A DNA stretch of 64,000 nucleotides from Vibrio gazogenes (GTDB lineage: Bacteria > Pseudomonadota > Gammaproteobacteria > Enterobacterales > Vibrionaceae). The stretch's first letter is position 1; the number at the start of each line of letters is the position of its first letter. The notes under the pieces are model-generated. The model worked only from the letters and a program-made list of their open reading frames with translations, was not told the DNA's origin and did not search any database. Positions 28,402 through 38,332 of this stretch are shown piece after piece. The stretch is from NCBI RefSeq assembly GCF_002196515.1, contig NZ_CP018835.1, forward strand, positions 2,356,001 through 2,420,000, written 5' to 3'. The position numbers were made by a program, and so were the translations under genes.

Positions 28402-28896
28402 ATGGCGCACATCGCATACATGACAATTAATGGGGAAAAACAGGGCTTAATTTCCAGCGGATGTAACACCAAAGATTCAATGGGAAATAAGTATCAGGAA
28501 TCTCATGCCGATGAAATCACAATTCTTTCTTGTGATCATCATATGGCGAAAGCTCCGCATCAACATGGTAAAAGCCATGCCCCCATCCGTATGATTAAAA
28601 ATATTGATAAATCGAGCCCGCTGCTATCCACAGCATTTGCCCGGCAGGAGCACCTCGATTGTGTGATTCATTTTTATCGTACCAATGAGCAGGGCTATAA
28701 CGAAAAGTTTTATTCAATTGAACTCAAAAAAGCGATTATCAGTGGGATGAGTTTTGCGTTGCCACATACTGTCCATGCGCATCAGGAAGAGATGCATGAG
28801 GTGATTGAATTCAGTTATCAGGAAATTACCTGGCAACATAGCATTAGCGGGACGATGGGGTTTGATAATTGGGATCAGGGCGGTTGGAGTGCCTAA
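28402..28896 (+). CDS. hcp: Hcp family T6SS tube protein, orphan copy
   Basis: A 164-aa protein of the Hcp1/EvpC family, which stacks as hexameric rings to form the T6SS inner tube and carries small effectors. Visible family landmarks are the start MAHIAYMTINGEKQGLISSG, NKYQESHADEITILSCDH, GKSHAPIRMIKNIDKSSPLL, CVIHFYRTNEQG and the C-terminal EVIEFSYQEITWQHSISG. The ATG at 28402 is the family start; the frame extends 33 bases upstream. No other T6SS structural gene is in the window, so this is an auxiliary module that would rely on a main cluster elsewhere. Confidence 0.9.
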   Translation: MAHIAYMTINGEKQGLISSGCNTKDSMGNKYQESHADEITILSCDHHMAKAPHQHGKSHAPIRMIKNIDKSSPLLSTAFARQEHLDCVIHFYRTNEQGYNEKFYSIELKKAIISGMSFALPHTVHAHQEEMHEVIEFSYQEITWQHSISGTMGFDNWDQGGWSA

Positions 28897-28912
28897 TTTC
28901 ACATCTTAGATT

Positions 28913-29057
28913 GAAGTACTCCCGAAGGGCGAGTTCACTGAACTCAGAGACTGCGTTAGAGATTCTCGCCATAGAATGGCTATGACTCAAATCTCTGCCT
29001 TGCCTCTGAGCCCAGTGATTCTCGCTGAAACTGCATCTTGAGGTCATTTGGGTATAA
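28913..29057 (-). repeat. Intergenic Vibrio-type repeat, copy A
   Basis: Bases 29025-29057 read on the minus strand as TTATACCCAAATGACCTCAAGATGCAGTTTCAG (in parts), closely matching plus-strand bases 52500-52533. The remainder contains small dyads (AGCCAT-TCT-ATGGC near 28974; GAGTTCACTGAACTC near 28930). It begins 5 bases after the mgtE stop. I recall similar sequence in intergenic regions of many Vibrio genomes. Outer limits are uncertain. Confidence 0.6.
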
Positions 29058-29061
29058 GACA

Positions 29062-30420
29062 TCATGCAATAAAAATGGTTGCCAGTCCGAGGAACACGAA
29101 CAGACCAATTACGTCGGTGACGGTGGTGAGAGCCATACCGCCAGCGAGTGCCGGGTCAATTTTCATCTTTTTAAGGATGATCGGAATGGTCACTCCGGCA
29201 ATACCTGCGACCGTCAGGTTGGTCAACATCGCTGCGGAAATAATGCCGCCAAGTAACCAGTTACCTTTCCATAGCACGACAATACCGCCAATCAGCAAAG
29301 CCCATAGACAACCGTTGAGCAGACCGACAGCTGCTTCTTTGAGAAGTAGTTCTCGTTTGTTACTGTCACCGATGTGTCCCAAAGCCAGCCCGCGGATCAC
29401 CAGAGCAATGGTTTGGTTGCCGGCAACCCCGCCCATCGAGGGAACAATGGTCATCAGTACTGCGATCGAAGCCATCTGTTCGAGCGTGGTCTCAAACATA
29501 TTGGAGACTGACGCTGCTGCCAGCGCTGCAAGGACATTCGCCCCCAGCCAGACACTCCGCTTACGGGCCGATTTCATGACCGGTGCGAACGTATCTTCTT
29601 CATCGTCCATCCCCGCTAAACTCATCATTGAGTGCTCGGCATCTTCACGGATGACATCGACCACGTCATCAATGGTGATCCGGCCTAACAGGTGTTGTTC
29701 TGCATTAACGACTGGCGCGGAGACCCAGTTCCGACGTTCAAACAAGCTGGCAACATCAGAATCTTTGGCATCGACCTGAATCGCTTCATCAGCATCTTCC
29801 ATAATGTCGCAGATACGGATATCCGGCTGACTGGTTAATAAGCTGGAAAGCGAGAGGTGACCGATGAGTTTACTCTCTTCATCAATCACATATAGAGCAT
29901 CGGTTGCCTGTGGCAATTCACCTTTCATCCGTAAATAACGGAGTACAACATCCACATCCACATCGCCGCGGATCGTGACGAAGTCGGTGTTCATCAGTCC
30001 ACCGGCTGTATCCTCCGGATATGACAGCGCCATTTCGACCCGTAAACGGTCGACATTATCCATCTGGGATAAAATTTCTCGGGAGAGACCATCAGGCAGA
30101 CTTCGCAACACGTAAGCAAGGTCATCGGTATCCATGCCTTCAGTCGCTTCTGCCAGCCGTTCCGGTGCCATTTTTGACACCAGTGCGTCTTTAACGTCTT
30201 CACTGAGTTCATCGAGGATTTCACCGTAGTCTTCTGGGTCGGTCAGTTGCCAGAGGACATTACGACTTTTACGCGGTGAGGCTTCCAGAAGGTGAGCTAT
30301 ATCTTCTGGTTCCATGTCCTGAAGTTGGCGACGGACATGGACAAAACGACCATTTTCTAAAGCTTCTGTGACTTCCCGGAGGGTAAGGTGAGCCTGATCA
30401 AACTCAATATGCTCTGCCAT
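29062..30420 (-). CDS. mgtE: Magnesium transporter MgtE
   Basis: A Mg2+-selective channel of the inner membrane. In 452 aa it has an N-terminal superhelical domain (about 1-130, with DMEPEDIAHLLEASP), two CBS domains (about 135-260, with YPEDTAGGLMNTDFV and RITIDDVVDVI) that gate by Mg2+ binding, and five C-terminal helices carrying the pore motif PSMGGVAGNQT and GGMALTTVTDVIGL. Complete and normal length. It lies downstream of ptsO on the same strand, about 110 bases away. Confidence 0.95.
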   Translation of the reverse strand: MAEHIEFDQAHLTLREVTEALENGRFVHVRRQLQDMEPEDIAHLLEASPRKSRNVLWQLTDPEDYGEILDELSEDVKDALVSKMAPERLAEATEGMDTDDLAYVLRSLPDGLSREILSQMDNVDRLRVEMALSYPEDTAGGLMNTDFVTIRGDVDVDVVLRYLRMKGELPQATDALYVIDEESKLIGHLSLSSLLTSQPDIRICDIMEDADEAIQVDAKDSDVASLFERRNWVSAPVVNAEQHLLGRITIDDVVDVIREDAEHSMMSLAGMDDEEDTFAPVMKSARKRSVWLGANVLAALAAASVSNMFETTLEQMASIAVLMTIVPSMGGVAGNQTIALVIRGLALGHIGDSNKRELLLKEAAVGLLNGCLWALLIGGIVVLWKGNWLLGGIISAAMLTNLTVAGIAGVTIPIILKKMKIDPALAGGMALTTVTDVIGLFVFLGLATIFIA

Positions 30421-30532
30421 AACTTCCCCCTGTGTTGTATTTATTATGTAAGTGACATAGTAACTTAATTCTATGCCTGATTTAATCAGAAGTTATTACA
30501 GGATGAAATTTATTTTGCGTTCAAATTGTTGG

Positions 30533-30811
30533 TTAGTCTTCTTCTTCGAATTTATCTTCGATCAAACAGCAAACCGCGTCTAATGCTGGCTCCGCTTCAC
30601 TGCCTTCTGCTGAGATGGTGACATATTGCCCTTGAGCGGACTCAAGCATCAGTAGCCCCATAACACCATCAGCGGTGGCTTCTTTTCCTTCCTGACTGCG
30701 AATCGTCAGGATGGCATCAAATGATTGGGCTAGTTCCACAAGTTTAACGGCCGCTCTGGCATGAAGTCCTAGCTTGTTCTCAATTAAAACCGTTTTACTG
30801 AGCTGTGGCAT
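30533..30811 (-). CDS. ptsO: Phosphocarrier protein NPr (PtsO)
   Basis: The HPr-like phosphocarrier of the nitrogen PTS, passing phosphate from EI-Ntr to EIIA-Ntr. The 92-aa version starts [13 protein letters not shown], with the active His17 in [10 protein letters not shown] and the conserved [13 protein letters not shown] segment. AGAGGATC precedes this ATG; the longer frame (to 30871) would run into rapZ. Its neighbours rapZ, ptsN, hpf and rpoN give the classic cluster. Confidence 0.95.
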   Translation of the reverse strand: MPQLSKTVLIENKLGLHARAAVKLVELAQSFDAILTIRSQEGKEATADGVMGLLMLESAQGQYVTISAEGSEAEPALDAVCCLIEDKFEEED

Positions 30812-30851
30812 CGCATGATCCTCTGTTTGCTGGTCTCGAGAAGCGCTGGTT

Positions 30852-31718
30852 TCAGGAGTGATGTTGTTCAAGAGACGTATGGCGAATTTGTACCTGATGC
30901 CCCAGTTGGGAGAAGTATTCGCCGATTTGTTGAGTTAGGTAGACAGAACGGTGTTTTCCACCGGTACAGCCAATGGCAATGGTCAGATAACTCCGATTAT
31001 TTTTCTCTAAAGAAGGGAGCCAATAATCAATGAATGATTGAATATGCTGGCGCATATCAAGCACTTCAGCGTGTTGTTCCAAGAAAGATTTTATAGGTGC
31101 ATCAAGTCCGGTAAATTCACGTAATTCCGGTTGCCAGTGGGGGTTGGGTAGAAACCGAACGTCGAAAACGAAATCAGCGTCACTGGGTAAGCCGTATTTA
31201 AAGCCAAAAGACTCAAAGACGATTATCAGATGTTTGCGCTCTCTTCCCTCGACCCGCATACGAATCGTTTCACTCAACTCGTGAATCGATTTATTGGTAC
31301 TGTTGAACAGCATATCGGCCTGTTGTTTTAACGGTGCGAGGATGCGTTTTTCTTGAGCGATAGCTTGTGCCAGCGTTAAATTACTGTTGTGTAAGGACAG
31401 GGGATGTATCCGGCGGGTTTCGCTATAGCGTTTGAGTAGTGCATCTTCGGTGGCATCAAGGAACAGGACATTGACATTATGCGAGACGGACTGTTTCAGT
31501 GAGAGGAAGGTTTCGCTGAGCAGTGACGGGTCGCGGGGTAAGTTACGGATATCAATACTGACCGCCACATTCTGCTTACTGCCCTGAACGGATTGAAGAA
31601 AAGCATCCAATAAATCAATGGGGAGGTTATCGACACAATAGTATCCAAGATCTTCCAGCACCCTTAAGGCGACGCTCTTACCGGCACCGGATTGACCACT
31701 AACAACAATTAAGCGCAT
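30852..31718 (-). CDS. rapZ: RNase adapter protein RapZ
   Basis: A P-loop protein that in enterobacteria binds GlmZ/GlmY sRNAs and directs RNase E, controlling glucosamine-6-phosphate synthesis. In 288 aa it has Walker A GQSGAGKS near the N-terminus, [16 protein letters not shown] and the C-terminal RNA-binding domain with [16 protein letters not shown]. Complete. It lies between ptsN and ptsO as in E. coli. Confidence 0.96.
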   Translation of the reverse strand: MRLIVVSGQSGAGKSVALRVLEDLGYYCVDNLPIDLLDAFLQSVQGSKQNVAVSIDIRNLPRDPSLLSETFLSLKQSVSHNVNVLFLDATEDALLKRYSETRRIHPLSLHNSNLTLAQAIAQEKRILAPLKQQADMLFNSTNKSIHELSETIRMRVEGRERKHLIIVFESFGFKYGLPSDADFVFDVRFLPNPHWQPELREFTGLDAPIKSFLEQHAEVLDMRQHIQSFIDYWLPSLEKNNRSYLTIAIGCTGGKHRSVYLTQQIGEYFSQLGHQVQIRHTSLEQHHS

Positions 31719-31736
31719 CGTGACATACTCAGAAAA

Positions 31737-32186
31737 TCAGGACTGGTTGACCATAATATCATAAAGTTCTTGATCGTTTTCAGCTTTACGAAGCTGCTTT
31801 AATACTTGTTTGTCATTCAATCGTTCAGCCATTTGAGCGAGCGTTTTTAAATGAATTTGGCATTGTTCTTCCGGTACAAACAAGGCAAATAGAATATCAA
31901 CAGGACGATTGTCGATAGCATCAAAACCAATCGGTTCCTCACATTGAATGAGAACCGCCACCGCATTTTCACTCAATGTCATTCTCGCATGTGGAATGGC
32001 AATGCCGTTACCGATACCGGTACTGCCAACTTTTTCTCGGGAGAGCATGTTTTCAAACAGTTCGGTAGCATTCTTACCCGTATAATTGGCTGCGATTTCA
32101 CTGATGATTTCTAATGCTCGCTTTTTACTCGAACATTGGACTGCACTTTTCGTGCAGTCCAGAGACAGAACTTCATTGAGTTGCAT
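31737..32186 (-). CDS. ptsN: PTS IIA-like nitrogen regulatory protein (PtsN)
   Basis: EIIA-Ntr, the terminal phosphate acceptor of the nitrogen PTS, a regulator of potassium transport and other processes. In 149 aa the phosphorylation site is His66 in GIAIPHARM. It follows hpf by only 2 bases. Regions DNRPVDILFALFVPEEQC and HLKTLAQMAERL are typical of the family. Confidence 0.96.
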   Translation of the reverse strand: MQLNEVLSLDCTKSAVQCSSKKRALEIISEIAANYTGKNATELFENMLSREKVGSTGIGNGIAIPHARMTLSENAVAVLIQCEEPIGFDAIDNRPVDILFALFVPEEQCQIHLKTLAQMAERLNDKQVLKQLRKAENDQELYDIMVNQS

Positions 32187-32188
32187 GA

Positions 32189-32476
32189 TTAATGACTACT
32201 TAATTTTTCTTTATGCTTATTCAGTTGACGGACTAACTTGTCAACTAGGCTATCGATTGCTGCATACATGTTTTCATCTTCTGCGGTCGCATGGATCTCG
32301 CCTTGGTTAACATGAAGCGTCGCTTCAGCGATTTGTTGAAGTTTTTCAACACGTAAGATGACCTGTATGCTGTTGATATGGTCATTAAATCGCTCAAGCT
32401 TATCAAATTTTGAGTGAACATAGTCTTGCATTGAATCGGTCAGATCAATGTGGTGGCCACTAATATTGATTTGCAT
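32189..32476 (-). CDS. hpf: Ribosome hibernation promoting factor
   Basis: A short-form HPF (95 aa) that dimerises 70S ribosomes in stationary phase. The YfiA/HPF fold is evident: MQINISGHHIDLTDSMQDYV, KFDKLERFNDHINSIQVIL, ATLHVNQGEIHATAEDENMYAAIDSLVDKL and a basic end. It lies immediately downstream of rpoN, the conserved position. Confidence 0.95.
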   Translation of the reverse strand: MQINISGHHIDLTDSMQDYVHSKFDKLERFNDHINSIQVILRVEKLQQIAEATLHVNQGEIHATAEDENMYAAIDSLVDKLVRQLNKHKEKLSSH

Positions 32477-32500
32477 AGACTTTCCTTCTCTGTTGGGCCC

Positions 32501-33976
32501 TTATAGCAGGCGTTTACGCTGACTCGATGGGGATATACCCAAAGACTCTCGGTACTTTGCAATGGTACGTCTAGCGACCTGAATCCCCTGATCAGCTAGT
32601 AGTGTTGCAATTTTACTGTCACTGAGTGGCTTGGCCGGATTTTCTGCGGCAACCAGTTTTTTGATCAGTGCACGAATTGCGGTTGATGAACATTCTCCAC
32701 CATTGTCGGTACTGACGTGGCTAGAGAAAAAGTACTTCAACTCGAATATGCCCCGAGGGGTATGCATAAACTTTTGGGTTGTGACCCGTGAGATGGTTGA
32801 TTCATGCATGTCAACGGCAAGGGCGACATCATTCAAAACCATCGGTTTCATTGCTTCTTCCCCATACTCGAAGAAATCGTGTTGATGTTCAACTATACAC
32901 TTGGCAACTTTGAGCAACGTCTCGTTTCGACTCTCTAAACTTTTAATTAACCATTTTGCTTCTTGTAAATTTGTTCGGATATAATTACTGTCTGCGCCAT
33001 TTCCCCGCCCCAGTGCTGCATACTGCTGGTTGATTTTTAGCCTTGGCATGCTGTCTGGGTTAATGGTGACAACCCACTTTCCCCGGTCCTTGAAGACCGA
33101 AACATCTGGAATGACATATTCTGCATGTTCCGCATGAATATCATTTCCTGGGCGTGGGTTGAGTTCTTGAATGAGTTGCAAAGCGGCTCGTAGTTCGTCT
33201 TCTTTTAGCTTTGCTTCTTTTTGGATCAGTTTGTAATCCCGGTTTCCCAATTGATCTATATGATCCGTCAGCAGGCGTCTGGCTTCGTTGAGCCATGGTG
33301 TGTCACTAGGATATGTTGCCAGTTGTAATAACAGGCAGTCCTGTAGATTCAGGGATGCGACACCTAAAGGATCAAATTGCTGAATGCGTTTTCTGACCGC
33401 CTCGACTTCATCCAGCTCGATGTCGTCTTCTTCTTCCTCGTTTTGAACACTCTCCAGAATATCTTCAAGAGAGAGTGTCAGGTAGCCGTAGTTGTCGATG
33501 GCATCAATGAGCGCCAGCGCAATGGCTCGATCCGTGTCACTGAAGGGGGTTAAATCTAATTGCCACAGGAGGTAATCTTGTAGTGTTTGCGTGGTTTCCC
33601 CCTGATAGACCGGTGTATCTTCATCGAGTGAAATACCGGTACTACCTGTATTGGCGCTGTATACATCATCCCAAGTTGTATCGATCTCAAGCTCATTGCT
33701 GATTTCTGATTTTTCAATCATTTCTGAACTGTCTTGTGGCTCCGGCTCGCTATCGACCACATCCGCAGTTGCTTCTTTTAACGCTTCTGCTTTTTCTTCT
33801 TGGGAATTGACTTCATCCTGTGCATCTTCAACATCAAGTAGTGGGTTGGAATCGAGTGCTTCCTGAATCTCTTGTTGGAGATCTAACGTCGAGAGTTGCA
33901 GCAATCGAATCGCTTGCTGCAACTGAGGTGTCATGGCTAACTGTTGACCTAACTTGAGTTGTAGTGACGGTTTCAT
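32501..33976 (-). CDS. rpoN: RNA polymerase sigma-54 factor
   Basis: Sigma-54, needed for nitrogen, flagellar and quorum-sensing genes in Vibrio. In 491 aa the glutamine-rich region I ([20 protein letters not shown]) is followed by a long acidic region II (about residues 50-130), core-binding region III, and the RpoN box [14 protein letters not shown] near the C-terminus. Complete. It starts the rpoN-hpf-ptsN-rapZ-ptsO group and follows lptB at 73 bases. Confidence 0.97.
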   Translation of the reverse strand: MKPSLQLKLGQQLAMTPQLQQAIRLLQLSTLDLQQEIQEALDSNPLLDVEDAQDEVNSQEEKAEALKEATADVVDSEPEPQDSSEMIEKSEISNELEIDTTWDDVYSANTGSTGISLDEDTPVYQGETTQTLQDYLLWQLDLTPFSDTDRAIALALIDAIDNYGYLTLSLEDILESVQNEEEEDDIELDEVEAVRKRIQQFDPLGVASLNLQDCLLLQLATYPSDTPWLNEARRLLTDHIDQLGNRDYKLIQKEAKLKEDELRAALQLIQELNPRPGNDIHAEHAEYVIPDVSVFKDRGKWVVTINPDSMPRLKINQQYAALGRGNGADSNYIRTNLQEAKWLIKSLESRNETLLKVAKCIVEHQHDFFEYGEEAMKPMVLNDVALAVDMHESTISRVTTQKFMHTPRGIFELKYFFSSHVSTDNGGECSSTAIRALIKKLVAAENPAKPLSDSKIATLLADQGIQVARRTIAKYRESLGISPSSQRKRLL

Positions 33977-34049
33977 TCAGTTTCGATTGCCTTATTCTGT
34001 GTTGCCGTATTCTGATGTTTGTCTGGCCAAAATCCCGTTCTTGCTTTAA

Positions 34050-34775
34050 TCATAGACGGAATTGTTCACCGAGATAAACCTGTTTGACCTGCTCGTTATT
34101 GAGAACTTCTTGAGGTGTTCCTTCTGCGATTAGGTTTCCTTGGCTTACGATATAGGCTTTTTCACAAACATCCAAGGTTTCCCTGACATTATGATCAGTA
34201 ATCAAAACACCGAGTCCCCGATCCCGGAGGTGCTCAATAATTTTTTTGATGTCAATGACTGAAATAGGATCAACTCCGGCAAATGGCTCATCTAACAAAA
34301 TGAATTGTGGGTTGGCAGCCAGAGCCCGGGCGATCTCTACGCGGCGTCGTTCACCACCAGAGAGGGCCATACCAGCACTATAGCGAATGTGTCCGATATG
34401 GAATTCGTCCAGCAAGTCTTCGAGTTTGTCCTGACGCTCCTCGCGTGACATTTTCTCCCGTGTTTGCAACACCGCCATGATGTTGTCTTCAACGGAAAGT
34501 TTACGAAAAATAGAAGCCTCTTGTGGCAGGTAACCGATGCCCATGCGAGAGCGCTGGTGCATGGGTAGGACACTGATGTCTTGGTCATCAATTTGGATCG
34601 AACCTTCATCGCGGGCGACGAGGCCAACAATCATGTAAAACGATGTTGTCTTGCCTGCACCGTTTGGACCAAGTAGGCCGACAATTTGTCCTGACTCGAC
34701 CTGTAGACTGACATCAGAGACGACTTTTCTCTTTTTATAGCTTTTGGCTAAATGCTCTGCTTTTAGTATGGCCAT
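34050..34775 (-). CDS. lptB: LPS export ABC transporter ATP-binding protein LptB
   Basis: The ATPase that powers LPS extraction by LptFG. In 241 aa it has Walker [11 protein letters not shown]-loop [12 protein letters not shown], signature LSGGERRR, Walker [14 protein letters not shown] and switch His in LITDHN. The start follows the lptA stop by 3 bases. Part of the leftward lptCAB group. Confidence 0.97.
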   Translation of the reverse strand: MAILKAEHLAKSYKKRKVVSDVSLQVESGQIVGLLGPNGAGKTTSFYMIVGLVARDEGSIQIDDQDISVLPMHQRSRMGIGYLPQEASIFRKLSVEDNIMAVLQTREKMSREERQDKLEDLLDEFHIGHIRYSAGMALSGGERRRVEIARALAANPQFILLDEPFAGVDPISVIDIKKIIEHLRDRGLGVLITDHNVRETLDVCEKAYIVSQGNLIAEGTPQEVLNNEQVKQVYLGEQFRL

Positions 34776-34778
34776 GGT

Positions 34779-35276
34779 TTATTCTTTATTCGTTGCCTGC
34801 GGTTGTAGGACTGTTGATACGCGCTCGTTTGAATTTCCGTCTGCAATCAGTTTTTGTGCAGAAATCTTATAACGGATTTTGGTACTCCGAATGACACTGT
34901 CATCTTGTGACAGCATTGCTTTATCTGTCATGGTCAATTGATCCGCAGCCATTTGATAATTGAGTTTCTTAGCTTCGCCATAGAGGGTTTTCCCTTCATC
35001 GGTCAACTGAGAAAACGTGGCCAGATCGCCGAACCCCTGAATTGCCTCAATCTGTCCGTCTTGAGGATTTCGAGTCACGATTAATTTGTCAGCATGAATA
35101 TTGATGCTTCCTTGTTTGAGGGTTACATTGCCCACAAACGTCACCTGATTACTTTTTAAATCAAGTTGCTGACTATCCGAATCGATGTAGACCGGTTGTT
35201 CGGTATCTGTTGATAATGCCAAAGCGCCGCTTGAGATAAATAGACAAGCGAGCAAACTAAGGTGCGAGATTTTCAT
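34779..35276 (-). CDS. lptA: LPS transport periplasmic protein LptA
   Basis: The periplasmic bridge component carrying LPS between LptC and LptD. The 165-aa form begins MKISHLSLLACLFISSGALA, a signal peptide. The mature OstA-like beta-jellyroll shows SDSQQLDLKSNQVTFVGNV and YQMAADQLTMTDKAMLSQDD. The start at 35276 lies 20 bases inside the lptC 3' end; the longer frame to 35321 is lptC overlap. Confidence 0.94.
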   Translation of the reverse strand: MKISHLSLLACLFISSGALALSTDTEQPVYIDSDSQQLDLKSNQVTFVGNVTLKQGSINIHADKLIVTRNPQDGQIEAIQGFGDLATFSQLTDEGKTLYGEAKKLNYQMAADQLTMTDKAMLSQDDSVIRSTKIRYKISAQKLIADGNSNERVSTVLQPQATNKE

Positions 35277-35820
35277 ATCTACCCTGTACATGGTTATAAA
35301 GTAAGGCGCTATGATCGGCAAAATTGCCTTTCATCGCCTGACCTTGTGTTTCAAATAGTGGACCTTTCAGTAAGACGGGTGTGTCTGTCCAAAAATCACG
35401 GTTATCCAATTGCATACTGAGTTTTGCGGTTTCGAGTGATTCAAAACTGGAATTCTCAAGTAAGTTTTTACCAATCACGTTGTCGTAAAGCGTTAATATT
35501 TTATTCTTTGTCAGAATTCCCCGTTGGGCTGTCACTTTCCATTCTATGACTCGCCCATTACGGTAAACCTGTAAAATCGGATGCTCAAATATGGTGTTGC
35601 CGCTTTTGGCATAATAATCCAGATGAGTTGATGTGATGGTATAACTTCTCACACCGTCTGCACCATACGAAATGTTGGAAAGATGCTCACCACTAAACAT
35701 CGGTAGCTCCGTATTCGGCGCTACTTGTACATTCGCTTTTCTTTCATTATCGATCAGGTAGTAAATTGACCAGCAGATAACGAAAAACAAGAGTATATAA
35801 ATGGTACGAGCCAGACTCAT
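35257..35820 (-). CDS. lptC: LPS export protein LptC
   Basis: A 187-aa bitopic inner-membrane protein with an N-terminal helix (about residues 5-24, TIYILLFFVICWSIYYLI) and a periplasmic LptC jellyroll (YTITSTHLDYYAKSGNTIF, EWKVTAQRGILTKNKIL). It overlaps kdsC by 4 bases and lptA by 20 bases, showing a tightly packed operon. Confidence 0.95.
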   Translation of the reverse strand: MSLARTIYILLFFVICWSIYYLIDNERKANVQVAPNTELPMFSGEHLSNISYGADGVRSYTITSTHLDYYAKSGNTIFEHPILQVYRNGRVIEWKVTAQRGILTKNKILTLYDNVIGKNLLENSSFESLETAKLSMQLDNRDFWTDTPVLLKGPLFETQGQAMKGNFADHSALLYNHVQGRYENLAP

Positions 35821-36374
35821 ATACTCAAACCTTTGTGCATTTCCAGCTCACCCCGGGATTGTAAGATTAAATCACAGAGTTCCCGCACGGCACCATGACC
35901 GCCCGGAATTGTCGTGACGTAGTTTGCTCTTTTGACCAGCAATGGATGGCCGTCGGCAACACACACTTTTAACGCAACTTGCTCCATGACTGGCCAATCA
36001 ATCAAATCATCACCAATATATGCGGTATGTTCCGGTAAAACCTGTGTTTTTTGACAGATGTCAGCGTATGCGCTCACTTTATCATCCTGCCCCTGATAAA
36101 TCAGTGAAATACCCAGAGCTTTCATCCGGTTTTCGACTATTTTTGAATGTCTGCCGGTCACAACCGCAACCTCAATACCTGCATTCATTAGCGACTTTAT
36201 GCCATAACCATCCCGGGTATGAAAGGCTTTCAGCTCTTCCCCCTGATTACCTAAATAGATTCGGCCATCGGAAAAAACACCATCAACATCACAGATGAGC
36301 AATTGGATCCGGCTCGCGACTTCCCATATGGATGGCGTTACTGAGCCATAAAGTGTTTCAACCATCTCTGTCAC
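35817..36374 (-). CDS. kdsC: 3-deoxy-D-manno-octulosonate 8-phosphate phosphatase
   Basis: A HAD-type phosphatase that releases Kdo from Kdo-8-P for LPS core. In 185 aa it has the nucleophile motif ICDVDGVFSDG, then HTRDGYGIKSL, VVTGRHSKIVENR and AYIGDDLIDWPVM. It overlaps the kdsD stop by one base. A second ATG at 36365 is possible. Confidence 0.95.
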   Translation of the reverse strand: MTEMVETLYGSVTPSIWEVASRIQLLICDVDGVFSDGRIYLGNQGEELKAFHTRDGYGIKSLMNAGIEVAVVTGRHSKIVENRMKALGISLIYQGQDDKVSAYADICQKTQVLPEHTAYIGDDLIDWPVMEQVALKVCVADGHPLLVKRANYVTTIPGGHGAVRELCDLILQSRGELEMHKGLSI

Positions 36375-37345
36375 TACATCACTCCTGCTTTCAGAAGGTC
36401 GTGCATATTGAGAGCGCCGACCAATTGGCCGTTTTCAACCAACATCAAACCGTTGATTCGTTTGTCTTGCATTAAATTTAGCCCTTCAACGGCAAGTATA
36501 TGAGGTGATGCCGTGGTTGGGTTTGGGGTCATCACATCACAAATTTTTGCACTGTGAATATCAATACGTTTGTCCAGAATTCTTCTGAGATCGCCATCGG
36601 TAAAAATACCGAGTATTTTCTGTTGTTGATCGACCACGGCTGTCATGCCCAACCCTTTTTGACTGATTTCCATCAAGGCATCACGGATTAAAGCGTCAGG
36701 ACTGACAAGGGGGAGTTGATCACCGGAATGCATAATGTCACCCAATTTGAGTAACAGTTTGCGACCCAAGGCGCCTCCCGGATGTGAGAGTGCAAAGTCT
36801 TCCTGAGTGAATCCGCGCGCCTGTAAGAGCGTAATCGCCAGAGCATCGCCCATCACCAGCGTTGCGGTAGCACTGGATGTCGGTGCCAGCCCTAACGGAC
36901 AAGCTTCTTCTGAGACGGAGACTTGTAGATGGATGTCAGCAAGTTTCGCCATATTGGATTGTGGGTTACCGGTCATGCTAATGATGCGAATCGAGCGACG
37001 CTTTAATACTGGGTAAAGCGGTAGTATCTCTGATGATTCTCCCGAATAGGAGATCGCAATCACGATATCGCCTTCAGAGATCATTCCGAGATCCCCGTGA
37101 GCAGCTTCGCCCGGATGAACAAAGAATGATGGTGTTCCGGTACTTGCGAGGGTAGCCGCCATTTTTTTACCAATATGGCCGGATTTACCCATACCCATGA
37201 CAATCACTTTGCCTTGCGTATTACTCAAAATCATGTCGCAGGCTTGGCTGAAATGCTCATCAATATATTGTTCTATTTGTTCTAAGCATTTGATTTCTAT
37301 ATTTAAAACCTGTTTTGCTGACTGGGTGTAGTTCAGTTGTGACAT
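36374..37345 (-). CDS. kdsD: Arabinose-5-phosphate isomerase KdsD
   Basis: Converts ribulose 5-phosphate to arabinose 5-phosphate, the first step of Kdo synthesis. In 323 aa an N-terminal SIS domain (VIVMGMGKSGHIGKK, HPGEAAHGDLGMI, AISYSGESSE) is followed by two CBS domains (about 205-320). The start at 37345 has CGGAG 7 bases upstream; the frame extends 6 bases further to a TTG. It follows yrbG as in E. coli. Confidence 0.96.
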   Translation of the reverse strand: MSQLNYTQSAKQVLNIEIKCLEQIEQYIDEHFSQACDMILSNTQGKVIVMGMGKSGHIGKKMAATLASTGTPSFFVHPGEAAHGDLGMISEGDIVIAISYSGESSEILPLYPVLKRRSIRIISMTGNPQSNMAKLADIHLQVSVSEEACPLGLAPTSSATATLVMGDALAITLLQARGFTQEDFALSHPGGALGRKLLLKLGDIMHSGDQLPLVSPDALIRDALMEISQKGLGMTAVVDQQQKILGIFTDGDLRRILDKRIDIHSAKICDVMTPNPTTASPHILAVEGLNLMQDKRINGLMLVENGQLVGALNMHDLLKAGVM

Positions 37346-37366
37346 TCTCAACTCCGTTCTCTCTTA

Positions 37367-38332
37367 TTACGCGCTCATGTTCATGAACAAATAAGTCTGA
37401 TAGACAATAAATATAACGAACAGAATAAATCCTTCGATTCTGTTGATGCTTCGTGATTTTCCTAATGCCATCAAAACCAGAAGCAGAGAAAGCCCCAACA
37501 TGACCCAAAAGTCTCTGTCCATGGCATGTTCGCTGATGATTGAAGGATTCAGGATCCCGGGGATACCCATCACCGCCAGAATGTTGAACACATTCGAACC
37601 GATAATATTCCCCACCGCCATATCATCTTCACCTTTCAGTACCCCAGCCAGTGAGGCTGCGAGTTCAGGCAGGCTGGTTCCAATTGCAATAATCGTCAAA
37701 CCGATAACGAGATCACTCATGCCAAAGTATTTGGCAATGATGACAGCATTATTCACCAGAATATCAGCAGACAGCGGCAACAGAATCAGACCAACAATGA
37801 CCCAGAACAGCGCTATTTTACTATTGATACCTTCTGGTACTTCTGACTCTTGTTCAGCCAGAAGGCGATCCTTCTGATTGTTTTCACTACGGCTGATTTT
37901 GAGCATTGCCAGAATAAATATGGCAAATACCACAAATAGCAAGACACCTTCATAGAAACCAAGGTGTCCATCCCAAAGAATCACACCAGATAGTAGTGTG
38001 ACTCCAATCATAAATGGAAGTTCTCTGCGCAGCAGTTCTGAGTTAATCGATAGTGGTTTAATGAGGGCTGTTATACCCAGAATTAAGGCGATATTGGCAA
38101 TATTCGAACCCAGAATGTTACCAACAGCGGTATCCGTTTTGTTGGCGAGCGCTGCTGTTGCAGATACCATCATCTCTGGCGCTGATGAGCCCATTGCAAT
38201 GATCGTCATACCAATCACCAACGGTGAAATCCCAACATTACGTGCCAGCGCTGCAGAGCCAAAAACCAACCGATCTGCACTCCATACCAGTAAGATGAGT
38301 CCGACAATCAATAAAGCAACAGCTGTAAGCAT
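37367..38332 (-). CDS. yrbG: Calcium/sodium antiporter YrbG
   Basis: A K+-independent Na+/Ca2+ exchanger-family inner-membrane protein. In 321 aa there are ten predicted helices in two inverted halves, each with its alpha repeat: GMTIIAMGSSAPEMMVS and GLTIIAIGTSLPELAAS, carrying the ion-binding Glu. AGGAA precedes the ATG at 38332; the longer frame to 38395 adds a non-conserved polar stretch. It is the 5' gene of the leftward kds-lpt group and diverges from mlaF. Confidence 0.94.
   Translation of the reverse strand: MLTAVALLIVGLILLVWSADRLVFGSAALARNVGISPLVIGMTIIAMGSSAPEMMVSATAALANKTDTAVGNILGSNIANIALILGITALIKPLSINSELLRRELPFMIGVTLLSGVILWDGHLGFYEGVLLFVVFAIFILAMLKISRSENNQKDRLLAEQESEVPEGINSKIALFWVIVGLILLPLSADILVNNAVIIAKYFGMSDLVIGLTIIAIGTSLPELAASLAGVLKGEDDMAVGNIIGSNVFNILAVMGIPGILNPSIISEHAMDRDFWVMLGLSLLLVLMALGKSRSINRIEGFILFVIFIVYQTYLFMNMSA

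Noticed and set aside
29048-29779. A 243-codon plus-strand frame opposite mgtE
   Set aside because: It is a shadow of mgtE, whose CBS and membrane motifs are complete on the minus strand.
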